From contig CALZFC010000082.1 in the NCBI GenBank assembly GCA_945643635.1, positions 418,501-482,500 of the forward strand: a stretch of 64,000 nt of DNA, written 5' to 3'. Source of the stretch: Allodiplogaster sudhausi (Eukaryota; Nematoda; Chromadorea; Rhabditida; Diplogasteridae). Every line of letters begins with the position of its first letter. Positions within the stretch are counted from its first letter, which is position 1. The notes below the pieces were generated by a model. That model had not been told where the DNA came from, made no database searches, and was given only the letters and a program-made list of their open reading frames with translations. Made by a program: the position numbers and the translations under genes. Below are positions 1-11,273 of this stretch, in pieces.

Positions 1-971
1 GAGCCGCTCATGCTGGTGCCACAGTTTTTAAGCTCCGCCCACCCGTCCCGGACCAAAAATTAAAGTTTAACTCCCGCCCTTTTTCTTGCAGTACATTCCG
101 ACGCTGTCGGACGAGCGCGAGCGGGCGGAGCGCGAAATTCTCTGCCGCGTCTCGGCGCTTCTGGAGAAGCCGATCGAGTACGGCATTTTTAGGGTTGATG
201 TACGAAATTAATCGAAAAGAAGTAAATAAAGAGATGGCCTTTAATTGTTTAGAGTATAATTCAATATTGTCAGCAAACAATAAGATCAACTGCTTCAGCA
301 AAATAATTTTTTTCTCATTTTTAGTGAGGATTCCTGCGATGACGACGAAGCTGACGAGGATGAACTCCAGCTGATTCAGCAGCTCACTTAATGGAAGGAA
401 AGATGCGTCGGCGAGAGGCAGCAGGTTGGAAGGAGAGAGAGAAAGAGGGAGGGAGGAGCAAAGAGAAGAGAAAGTGAGAAAGAGAGAGAGAATACAGAAT
501 AGGACAACATGATTGGGATCAATCGAGTTTAGGACAGAATTGAACAATCAACCAAGGAGCTCCCAAATTACAACAATGAAATAAATGTTGAACCGCAAAT
601 TTCTCTGTCTTCTCTCAGCTCTCCGCCCTGCAGTCCTCTCTCGCCACTCGCTCTGCCGCTCTCTCTTCTGTCCTCTCGCACTTGGACACGGCAATCAGCG
701 AGATCCGCCACTCCGAAGAGGCTGTCCAGGGTTAATTGAACTCTTCATGACATCTCGTCTTAATGAAAGAAGTTTTTTTTGGTAAAGTTTTACATTCTAG
801 ACGTATAAAAAAATTTAACAATTATCTCCTTTTGCAGGCTCGAATGTCGGTGTCGCCCCGCCGAACTCGCAACTTCTTTCCTCTCCTCGAACTACGTCAC
901 GCCGCGCTCAACCGTGGGCAACAACCGCCGCCAAGGCTAGGACGTGCTGCTGGCCACGCCCACTTTTCTAG
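1..971 (+). pseudogene. Broken 3' half of a coiled-coil protein gene (left-arm copy)
   Basis: This is the left-arm relative of the minus-strand gene at 20128-21861. Matching exons are visible at 1-15 (end of exon 3), 92-192, 325-424, 619-730 and from 838. They carry the same peptides, such as YIPTLSDERE, EDSCDDDEADED and LSALQSSLATRSAALSS. Two lesions suggest it is dead. An in-frame TAA at 389-391 replaces the Glu codon of the other copy (QQLAEW becomes QQLT-stop). The last exon also lacks 19 bases present in the other copy, which changes the frame of the C-terminus. The donor after base 192 reads AG|GG, not AG|GT. The 5' exons would lie outside the window. The exon correspondence is seen directly; loss of function is inferred. 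A truncated product cannot be excluded. Confidence 0.7.
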
Positions 972-1168
972 CCCCGCCCAATTTGCTGGCCCTGCCCACT
1001 TTTGCTTGCCCCGCTCGCTATTGCTTAACTGGCCAACTCTCGTCAATCGAAACCCTCTTCCACTCCTTCGCCCGTTCCTCGCATTAAACTCGGAATAAAT
1101 CATAGGGTAAAAATAGTACGTAATTAAACACATTGAAGTGAACACACTAAAAATAAGCAGTAAGTTGC

Positions 1169-1245
1169 ACTCTTACCTGGAATTTTCAGTGTCGCCGGTT
1201 CAATCCCAACCGGTTCAAATGTTTTGCCATGCCAGGTAAAAGAGT
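1169..1245. repeat. Nested hairpin
   Basis: ACTCTTACCTGG (1169-1180) can pair with CCAGGTAAAAGAGT (1232-1245). An inner stem, CCGGTT (1195-1200) with AACCGG (1208-1213), closes a seven-base loop. No gene overlaps it. It could be a small structured RNA or a decayed element; nothing in the sequence decides between these. Confidence 0.5.
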
Positions 1246-1799
1246 ACAGGGAAAGAAAATCAGTCGAGAACTCAAAGTATGGGATCGTTCAAATCACTGA
1301 TAAAGAGAGGATTGAGGCAGAGATTGAGTGGAGAGAGATGGTGCGGAAGTCAGAGAGAGAGAGAGAGTGAGAGAGAGGGAGAGAGAGAGAGAAACTACTA
1401 TAAGGGTGGATGATGTCAATGTCTGGCTTGGGAGTCAGAATAGCAAGACTTTTGCTGCAGTCTTACAGTTTTGGACATTCCGAAGATAAATTCTCGGCTA
1501 CTTGCCAAAAAAGGACCGTGAACTGCAAAACCGACGTTTGCAACTTAACAATTATGAACCAAACGCACTCTATTTCACATTAAAATTCGTGACAAAAAAT
1601 TTGATGTATTTTCAAAATTGTTGTATGCATTCGGTAGAGAAAAAATGCTGATTCCAGAAAATGTAAGCTTAACTCGAATATTTGCTCCTACGAGTCACAG
1701 TGCGAGAGAATCTTAAGAATATATTAAATATATTCAATGCATTAGTGATGTTGAGCGGCACTGTATATATAATATAAAAGATGTTATTATACTTTCTTT
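1246..1799. other. Intergenic, no gene seen
   Basis: A short GA-rich tract lies near 1350-1392. The rest is AT-rich and has no convincing exon on either strand. This stretch is absent from the right arm of the inverted duplication. Confidence 0.5.
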
Positions 1800-2225
1800 A
1801 ATGAAGAAGACGGTCTAATCTCCAATTTAGATACCTTCTCGGTCTGTACCTCAACACCATCTTTCTTAAAAGGAATATCGAAGGGTGGTTGGCCTCCTTT
1901 TTAGCTATTGTCAATCTCGCCGGAGCGTTTCGGTAGCATCTCTCCGGCGAGATTAACAATAGAAAAAAAGCGCATTCAAAGCGCAGCCCTCAGGCCAGCT
2001 TCGACGAAGTGACAATGGCTCTTTACCATAACAGAACTAAGTAATGAAGATTTTTTTACTTTTTTTTTAAAGGTAAAAAAACAAATCTAAAGAAATCTTC
2101 TTTTCGATGTTTAGGTGATGTAAATAATGAATGTGGTCTGCTAAGATTAATTGTACTACAATGCTAAAGTAAAAACTTTTAAATTAGGAGGAGTTTGCAT
2201 TTGAAATAAATGGTCTAGATTGCTT
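1800..2225. repeat. Dispersed repeat R1, copy 1, with a 21-bp-stem hairpin
   Basis: About 425 bases match 7057-7475 in the same orientation. The shared order of blocks includes ACCTCAACxCCATCTTT, GACGAAGTGACAATGGCT and a closing GAAATAAATGG. Copy 1 also contains a hairpin not preserved in copy 2. Bases 1905-1925 pair with 1942-1962 at 20 of 21 positions around a 16-base loop. No intact open frame runs through both copies. It may be a decayed transposon or an old local duplication. Confidence 0.65.
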
Positions 2226-2619
2226 AGCCTATTTATTCCCTTCACCTTACACATGAAGTGAACAGAATAAGATGTCCTCTGCCTTCTGGAACCCGTAGAA
2301 CTGTCCTTGTGGAAATATAATTGATTCATCTCACATTATGCATGTTTTGACTGATTGATTTATTTATTAAGGTGACATGCAGTGATATGTATATGATAAA
2401 TAAGTTAATAGAATATAAGTTTGCATATGTGTATATAGAAGAGGAAAGATCCAGCATTAGGTGGAAGGAAATTCATTTGCATACTACTACTCGAATAAAG
2501 TACATACATTCACATGAACAAAAAAATGTAATGCATCTTTAGATTTGCGGAACAACTGTGGGAATATTACGTGATTTGAGATAGAAACAAGTCGACTTTG
2601 TACACGGGCAAACTATAAC

Positions 2620-4610
2620 AGTCTGCCGCGCCTTTATTCTATGAAAAAAGATCCGGGAGCGGTGCGTGAAGTTTCAATTTCCCGAACTTTTCCCAGAAAG
2701 TTCCAGTTGATATTAAGTAGTGCGGGAAAATTCCAGGCGTATAAATATTGCACCACGAGGGTTCCTTTCCTTTTCATTGTTCATACGCGATTCGCGTCTC
2801 ATGGCCAACGTGTCCGAAGGCATTTAAGGCAATATTTATTGGTTTGAATGAGATTTTAAACGCAAAATGTGGCTTTTCTCTTCTCTAGCGGGCAAATGTT
2901 AGCCTCATCCGGATATTAAACCGGCAATTCCAGATTTGCAGTCTAATCCTTTCGAATAACTCCACAGCGTCCTTATTGTGCTTCACAAAGGAAACGCCGA
3001 TACTGTTCTTTCTATGAATATAATCCTCTGTTTGACCACGAAACATTGGCACCACAATAAATTGTCAAATAGGTTTTTTTTAATCAACAAGTGAAGTACT
3101 GGAATGTTCTCCAGATTTGTAAAACCTCTCGATTAAGCAATAGATCGTTCTAATCTGTTCATACCTTGAGAATATAGATATAGCTTTGACTGCGAGAAAA
3201 AAGTGAAGATAACCACGAAATGAGAGAGGCCAAACAAACGATATCGAGACTAGGTTTGTATGCCCTCCACATGTTCACGCTATTTCCCGCCAATCCAAAT
3301 ATCTCCCGCGCCTTCATTCTATGGTAAAAGTTCCGGGAGCGGTGCAGTAACTTTCAGAATCCCCGCACCGGTCCCGGAAAGTTCCTGGAGAAAATCTTGA
3401 TTGGTGCGGGAAAGTTCCCGAAGAACAACATGCGCACTAAAATTACATTCCTTTTGCATGAAAATGTTTATTCGTATATTTTGTTACTTTGATATACATT
3501 TTCAAATTAGAATTTCGTCGTAAGCTGCAGCTTAAGCTGTTCTTCCTCCTGCACTGCAAAGAAGGAGAAACTGTCCATAGGAAAGAAAAGACCATTTTAT
3601 CTTTTAACAATGACAACTTGATTTTTTTTTGATTTTTTCTCTCAAATTACATCGCTTTTCTTCAGCTGTATTAATCTTCATTTGACAGAGAACTGGATGA
3701 ATTCTCTAAAAAACATAAAGTGAGAAAATATATAGTTCATGAGAACGAAGGAGCAACGTTTTCGTTGGAATTCATGGCTTTCTGGAAGAAAGAAAGTTTG
3801 AAAGAAAGACAGCAAGGATGAAGTAAGAGGCAAAGTATGAAATAAGGAAAGAAAGGAAGAAAGAAAGACAGAAAGTAAGTAAGGATAGGTAAGTAAGAAA
3901 GAAAGAAATAAAGAAAGAAAGAAGGAAAGAAAATAAGTATGAAATAAAGTAAGAAATATAGTAGGAAAAAAGAAAAAATAGTAAGAAACAAAGTAAGAAG
4001 GAAAGAAAGAAGTAAAGATGCCTAAACACGACATGGGTTCGGGTGTCGGTGAGCGTTATTTCCCTGAAATTGCTTTGATTGCGATAGAAAACTAAAGATA
4101 ACAACGAAATGAGAGAGGCCAGACAAACCATATGTCGAGTAGGTTTGTCTGCGCCTCCACGTTTACACACTATTTCTCACCATTTCAAAGATGCTGGATC
4201 TTTCCCGGAGCGCTGGGTACATTTAAGCAAAATCGGTCCGGTATCTTTCCCGGAGCGGTCAAGAAAACCTCCGAGGTTCCATACTATTGCATATAAAAAG
4301 ACCGGGAAAGTTCCCGCACCCCTTTTTTTGAGCTCCGGGACCCCTGACCGAACTTTCTTGAGAATAAAGGCGCGGCTGGGATTTCTACCGGAGCGATGGG
4401 AGCATTTATTTATTTATTTATCTACATCAGTTAAGATGTGTCAACACTGGTAGAGATATGGCGCGACCGGAGAGCAATAAAAAGGAATAAAAAGGAATAA
4501 TTTGAGCAAATCGGTCAGGTATCTCCGATGTTCCATGTTATATCATATAAAAAGTCCGGGAAAGTTCACGCACTCGCCAGAACAATTTTTGTAAGCTCCT
4601 TCATTCTTGA
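2620..4610. promoter_or_regulatory. Dispersed promoter-like repeat units with heat-shock-element spacing and TATA boxes
   Basis: Related units occur near 2623-2775, 3170-3430, 4070-4370 and 4500-4600. They share motifs such as CCGGGAGCGGTGC, GGAAAGTTCC and an upstream block ACGAAATGAGAGAGGCCA. Several contain inverted GAA/TTC triplets at a 5-base period. The clearest is GAAAGTTCCCGAA at 3410-3422, a perfect three-unit heat-shock element. TCCCGGAAAGTTCCTGGA (3372-3389) is close to four units. TATA-like strings follow in some units (TATAAATA near 2740, ATATAAAAAG near 4291 and 4545). No intact heat-shock protein gene lies next to them. The heat-shock reading rests on known HSF site spacing; function is inferred. 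Confidence 0.45.
3780..4020. repeat. GAAA/GTAA-rich simple repeat
   Basis: An imperfect purine-rich tract is built from GAAA and GTAA words. It interrupts the promoter-like repeat cluster. Long Phe/Leu/Ser-rich frames on the minus strand here are products of the repeat. Confidence 0.75.
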
Positions 4611-4921
4611 CAGCTCAGCGAGCCTTAAAATACAAGCGAACATGGCCTTTTTTGATTCCTTCATCACGTTCAAGCGATTACTCACTCCAAAAAGCAACAA
4701 TAAGGAACTTTTGAACAATATCCAAGCTGGTCGATTTTGGCCGTGTCCACGGCCGCCTTCACTATTCTTGATTCTCTCGCAAATCACATCAAACGTAGAT
4801 CGTGAGCTTTTAATGTTTCTCTTTCTCATTGCCAATTAAATGGCATAAACGCTACTTTTGACTAACACACATGATAAAAAGTCATGTTTTGACAATTTAC
4901 ATTTTTTTGTCTCGTACATAG

Positions 4922-6615
4922 TTTTCCGTCCACATTCAGCAGGCATATATGGTTTATATCGAATCTTTCTTCGATGTCTTCAATGCTATAATTAACCCAG
5001 CTGTTCTTGTGCTAGGCAAGTTTCATTATAATTGGGTGTATTTTTCTTTGAAGGAGCGGAAAATTCTCGTGGCTCTTGTCTTTGTGTCTGACAAAATGGC
5101 GTAGTAAATAAAAGCTGGAGTTTTAATTTCCTAAAATATGTATGCGTTCAAAAAGGCAAGATTAATGCTAACGAGATAAAGAAAGAATTTTTTCAAAGTT
5201 AATTTAAATTGTTTTTAAATTTCAGGAGTAGTAAACCAATCCTTCAACTTCCTCATACTAAGTCAACTGAAGTCGGACGGATTAATATATCTCAAGGTTT
5301 CTTTGTGCTTTTTCTCCAATTGATGTGATTGATTAGTTTGTTATCTTGCATAATAACTTGCTTAAATGCACATACATATATTTTTCTTGCGGAAGACCAC
5401 CAAATAGATGTGTCCGCAACGAAATGTTATAATTTGTTTTTCGCTTGAAATTTTATACCCACAGGCGTCTGTGCTGGCTGACGTAATCAGCCTGATCGAT
5501 TATATCCTCATATTCTGCTGCGATCTGACATACGACTATTTCTCCAATTCGTACATCATCACTCTCTTCTACTGCAACTTTTCTATGGGAATTTTCAACT
5601 GCACCCAAATATGCAGGTGTGTACTTCTTTGTAAATTATGAGTAGTCCAGCAATTTTTTTAAAATTAACATTAACATAAAAATTGCTTACACAAATGAAT
5701 CGGCTAGGCCTTTAGAATGCTTTAATCTCCATTCTTTTCTTTATCTGTTCACAATTTTTTTTTGCTTATTTTTTTCACCAATTAAAGAATTTGTCTTAAA
5801 AAATTGATTTAATAATAACTTTAAATTCAGCTCGAATTTCATCATCGCGATGTGTATAGAAAGATGTATCGCCGTTTATCATCCGCTTATTTTCAAGCGT
5901 ATTGGTAAGAGTGAGAGAGAGAAATTAGAGAGGGAGAAAGTGAGAGTCGAGATGTCTTTAGAGATACAGAGAGAAAAAAAAGAGACAGAGAGACAGAGAG
6001 TAAAAGTGACAGTGAAACTTTGGGAAAAAACATTGGGTGAGAGTGAGATAAACTGAGGTGCAGAGAGAGAGAGAGAGATAATACAAATATTCTGCAGGAA
6101 AAGCCTCCAGATTCATCGTCGTGACCATAATAGTTGTCTTCGCCTTCGCCATGTCCATACCGCAGGCTTTCTTGGTTAACCTAGTCGAGAATATCGACTC
6201 TGATATGAATATGACGTCATTCGTTTTCGAACTGTTTTAATGTAAAAAAATTTAAATTTATTGTTATAAATTTGTGTTTAGACTATGGGAGTCTGAAGTA
6301 AACATGGCGCTGGTCAATAGCGATGCATACCGCGTCTATCAATTGGTCAATGAGGTGACCTATATTCCGTAATCGAAAAAATTCTAATTGACATTTCGCG
6401 ATCGAAAAAATTTCAAGTATAAAGATACAGTGAACAAAAAATTCAGGTAAGTTTACGATGGCTACCGCAACTTCTTATGGCGCCATTAACTGCCGCCCTC
6501 GTCAGCAAGCTTCTGTGCAGGCATCTACACATTTTATATCTTGTATTCGTTTTTCTTTCTCTGCTTCTTCTGTTCTCTCTCTCTCTCTGTCTGTCTCTCA
6601 CTCTCTTCCTTTTCA

Positions 6616-6649
<34 letters not shown>

Positions 6650-6748
6650 TCCAGGAATGCCTCCAAGGCGAACTCGAACCTGTGGCGGCCCTCTGTCTTG
6701 ATTCTCGTAACTTCGCTCGTCTTCATTGTGTGTCGTTTGCCAAGCACT
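4922..6748 (+). CDS. Seven-transmembrane receptor (rhodopsin-like GPCR), lacking a visible TM7 exon
   Basis: Eight exons join in phase: 4922-5015, 5226-5296, 5465-5616, 5831-5904, 6098-6233, 6282-6354, 6447-6571 and 6655-6748. TM1 is in exon 1 (FFDVFNAIINPAVLVLG). TM2 is in exons 2-3 and keeps the conserved Asp (ASVLADVISLI). TM3 ends in a DRY-like CIERCIAVYHPL. TM4 is RFIVVTIIVVFAFAMSIPQA, TM5 is around HILYLVFVFLSLLLL, and TM6 is SVLILVTSLVFIVCRLP. This layout fits the divergent peptide or chemosensory receptors of nematodes at the plasma membrane. Intron 1 appears to use a GC donor (G|GCAAGT), the only choice that keeps phase. No NPxxY-type TM7 exon follows before the next repeat, and the N-terminus is unclear. 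The gene may be truncated or a pseudogene. It lies in the segment missing from the right arm. Confidence 0.7.
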
Positions 6749-7056
6749 GTAAGTAAAGCACTGAAAATTAAATTCTCAAATTTCCTAATTTCATGCTGTT
6801 TATATTCATTGTCAGGTAAAATAGCGCGAATTCAACATAAGTTTTTGCCTTATTTTTAATAATTAAGAAGAAGAAGAACGTTTAGCTTTTGAAAATTCTT
6901 GCTTAACTCGATCTCCATGACGTAGATTACGAGATTTCTATGTTCAGCCTCTCCGTTGGAAGCCTCTCCTTAGCCATTTGAATGATTAAAAAAATATATT
7001 CTTAACTTATATATATATATATTCTTAACTTATATATATTCTTAACATCTATACTG

Positions 7057-7475
7057 ATGAAGATGTTTTAATCGACAATTTAGATATGTTCTCGATCTAT
7101 ACCTCAACGCCATCTTTTTAAAGGAGTATCGTATGGTGGTTGGCCGCATTTTTTGCAACTGCCGATCTCGCCGAAAGGTTACTGTAGAATTGATACCAAC
7201 AGTCACAGAGCAGCGGCAGTTCTGACGAAGTGACAATGGCTCGCTACCGTAACAGTACTGATTAATGAAGCGTTTTTTTTACTATCTTTACATCTCTATG
7301 AGCATAGATAACTTCTCATGCAACTTTAAAGAAGCGTGTAAACACATCTTTTTCGATATTTATGAGATTCATATAATAAATGTGATCTACTTAAACTAAA
7401 ACAACACTGAAGTATGAATGTCAAAAACTATTTAAAAGGGCGAGAAGTTTTCATCTGAAATAAATGGCATTAGAA
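7057..7475. repeat. Dispersed repeat R1, copy 2
   Basis: This is a direct copy of 1800-2225, diverged by many substitutions and small indels. Together the two copies bracket the GPCR gene and the promoter-like repeats. They sit inside, not at, the ends of the left-arm-only segment, so they are not simple terminal repeats of one insertion. Confidence 0.6.
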
Positions 7476-8331
7476 CTCCCTGACTCAGTTGAATTAATTG
7501 TCGAGATGCATTAGCCAAATTTTTTACTTCATTCCGAATAATATGTAGCAATTCAATTATTTCTCTATACAATCATAAGATTCAATTTGGATGCACTGGA
7601 CATGTTAGGGAAATCGTGGTGCTTACGCATAACTTGGCTGCAAAAACGCTTGTGTATAAAATATTAAATATCATTCAATATAGATATGAGTTAGATTGAA
7701 CGTTTTCTCTAATCATTTCATTGCACTATAATAGAATTTGGAAGTAAAATACTATAAAAGTAAAATTAGCAACAGTACCGCCCAACATTTCCGGTACATA
7801 TATTAATTATATTCATTACCAACTGGTACGCGCGCGCTTCCCGCACTTCACCGGCTGGTTGCTCGGTCGCTTCGCGGCCTCGCTGTCTAACTTTTCTTAG
7901 TACGTAGTTTTCTATTCAAACTAGACTAATTTGACACTAATAAATACGTTGGTAACATTTGTTTCTCATAACAAGCTCACGAGAAAATTCATATATTAAC
8001 CCGAAATTATTTGTATACAAAAGTTAATAAATAATCGCACGAATATATTTGCAATTTTTTCAACATTAAATGTAATGTAAATGCATTTGAAATTAATGTC
8101 CAAAATATTTCATTAAATGAATAAAATATTAAATAATTGTCAAATTGTAAGGATCAGTTAAAAAATAATGATTTTTGGTCGCTAGAATGGACCAGCCACA
8201 ACTGAGCTCACGAAAAGGTATTTACACTATTTTTTGCTACATTTAATGGGAATTAATAGACATGTGCGAAATTAGAGAACCAACTATGATCACAAGAAAG
8301 TTAGCGAAGAACAGCTTTCTCGTTAGGCAAC
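7476..8331. other. AT-rich intergenic, 3' flank of the APEH locus
   Basis: No exon is seen. From about 7990 rightwards the sequence is matched in reverse at 19265-19675, so the left edge of that homology (7990) is one boundary of the left-arm-only segment. Confidence 0.5.
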
Positions 8332-11230
8332 CTAGGCAATGGCCTTCTGGAACCAGCGAACCATGTTTATGGCGAAGTCGGCCTCTACATCAACTTCTGC
8401 GAGGGGGTGGGCAGACTCGGGGTAGTAATGGATCCTGGAAGTGGCCAGATTACCTCGGAGAAAATGATGAGAGATAAAGTGATAATGATTGTTATAGAGA
8501 GACGACTGAGTGGAGGCAGTGGAGAAGAAAATTGAAAGGAGAACTCATACATACATTCATATAAAATGGAATTTATCCTCGACGTTATTTTAGTACCAAC
8601 TTGGATTTATCCTCGACGTTATTTTAGTACCAACTTCGACGTTATTGGCCAGCAGAGTTCGGATGAATGCCCGAAAGTGGGGAACAACGCGCAGATCCTT
8701 CCCGCCGATCAGCAGAAGGTACGGGTTCTTCACCTGAACTGCATTCTGTTCGCCATTCGTGGATCGCGTTCCCTCTGTCTGCTTCTCTCGTTGACTCTCC
8801 ATCCTTTCCTCTCTCCATCTCTCTTTCTCTCGTCCATGTTAATGTTGCAAAAGAACACGTATGTACCTTATGAGCGTGCGCGATGGGAGAAGCATCGAAC
8901 ATTAGCTTCTGTATCTCTGGCGATAGCTGCTTTGTCCAATCGGGCACGAAGCTCGCATCCTTCACAGCCGTCCTGATAACGAGATTCCTGTTTTGGTGGC
9001 TCCAGAATTACGATACTCTGCTTGTCAAGGAGAACTTTTCTTGCACACTTCGGCAACTTTATACAGAAAACGAGAGAAAAGGTCTGAAAAGTTGGTTTTT
9101 TAAACACTATCCACCATGTTTTTCGAATGACCAGAAGGCGACATAAAACTACGACGAAAGGAATGAGATTAATAGAAGTCGTCCTCACCACCGCGGAATG
9201 TCCGAAAGGTCGTGGAGGGCGAGGACGTTGAGCACAGGATTCAGGGCCACGACCGCTTTGTAGAAGGAAGGGAATTGGCCTGAGAATGCTCTCTTTTATG
9301 CTGGCCAAGTTCTTGTTAATGGATTCAGCATTAAATTATATTGCTTGAATTTCACCGGGGAGAAATGTTTTGAGTTTTCTTTGATTGTGAACGCGGAAGA
9401 TAACGTGTGATCTGATCAATACAAAATGATTTCGAAGAATCAAAACCTGATGAGAGACGATGAATCCTCCGTGGGAACCACCGAATGCAACAACGCGCGA
9501 CGAGTCGAGGCGGCTTTCCGAGCTCAGAGTTGCCACCACTGCGTGCTGACCAGTAATGAGCACATTGTTTTAGGCATTATAAACACTTGGAAACAACTTG
9601 CTGAACTAAGTAATCACTCAAAATCTGATATAAACATCGTTGACCAAATCACACATGAACAACATTGACCAAATCTCACGTGAACATTGTTGACGTCGAG
9701 ATCACCGCATTTTCCAGGCAGAGCACGAATGAAGTCGTCTCCGAATCCGGTCGAGCCGTGCTAGTTGACAGCCAGGACAGCGAAGCCAGCATTCAGCAGG
9801 AGCGAGATGTCACGGCGCTTCCAGCTTAAGAGCAAATACTCTATCTCAGTACATTCACTATATTAGTAAACTCGTACACGGCAAAACATATTACTCTTCA
9901 TTCTTTTGTAAGGACATTACAGAAAGGAAAAGAAGTGCATCTGACGCAGCCGACGGGAATCCATGCGGACCCCCGTGGACGAAGGAAACTAGGGGCAGAG
10001 AGTCGCCGGCATTTGGCATCAAGAGAATTCCCTCGTAGGGCATTCCACCTCAAGTGATAATCAATAATGTTGAAGCTCATTCTGAGATTACAGAATAGAA
10101 AATTATTAAATGGAATCTGACCATCTCTCTGGAAATCAAGGAACTGCCAGGAGTGGTTGAGCAGACTCTTTCGCGCTCCCACTACTGCATTCGACTCTAG
10201 AGGAGTCCACACGATCTCAATCCGAGAAGAGTGAAATAATCTTTAAATCTTTTATTCTCTCTCTACACTCTCTCCTATTTCTCTGCATACTCTCCTCTTT
10301 TCTCTCTCTCTTTCTCTCTGCTCTCTCTTCTCTCCAACCTGTTCTCCAGTTTCACTTGGCATCTCGCCAAGAAATGTCTTGGGTGGCCGATTGGGGGCGC
10401 TGAGGGAAGCGAGAAGCAGCCGGCCACTCACATCCAGCAGAGTCCAGCTGCCATGCACTCGCCCTACAGTATCCAGGGAACTGGTCCAAATTAAAAATGA
10501 TTTAGAAGTATTGTTACAAAGGGCGTTACAAATTCGCTGAAATGTTTTGATTCAAAATTAATGAAACCATTAATTTCCCTTGCAATCAAAGTTTTAAGAC
10601 CCCTTAAATAATTTCAGAACACCCTACCATGGTTAGTAATCCGCTCAACAGTGCCATCCTCCAGTCTAATTCGGATGATTTCCTGGACAAAAAGGGAGGT
10701 ATCGTTATATTTCTTTAAAAAACAACAACAATCCGACCAGCTTTGAACGCCAGAGAACTGTAGCGAGAAAATGGCGAGAATCTTTAGACCAGCACCGAGT
10801 GAGTACCTGTTGGAAGAACATGACGGTTTGACATATATCTAAAAAGAAATGGAAAAGAGAAGGCAGAAGTCTAGAACCAGCCGTGAGAACTGCGAGACCC
10901 GGGAAGTAATCTGCCTTCTCCACCGCTGTCACGATGGGAACAACCACGACTGGCTCCTCTCCATCATAAGGCCAGGATACCTAACAGAATAAAAGCTAGA
11001 TTCAATTAACAGCTAATGAAATACAATTTAATGCCCTATAACTATATTAAATCGCTGTGCTCAGAAGAGCACTCCATTCAGGTCTTCTTCAATCAATAAA
11101 AAAAAATTTTGAGTAATAAAACCGAACCTTGACCATTTCGAGAACTGCCTTGTGAGGCCCGTCCGGCTTGCGGCGGAAGAAGACAAGGGTCTGAAGTTAG
11201 TAGGAGATTGTGCAAGGGAGAAGAGTCGAA

Positions 11231-11273
<43 letters not shown>

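Noticed and set aside
8..547. 179-codon minus-strand open frame at the left edge
   Set aside because: It is the antisense of plus-strand exons of the coiled-coil gene copy and of a GA tract; the splice signals and the match to 20128-21861 are on the plus strand.
1800..7475. LTR retrotransposon with R1 as its LTRs
   Set aside because: The interior holds a GPCR and promoter-like repeats, with no gag, protease or reverse transcriptase motifs, and R1 lacks clear TG...CA ends.
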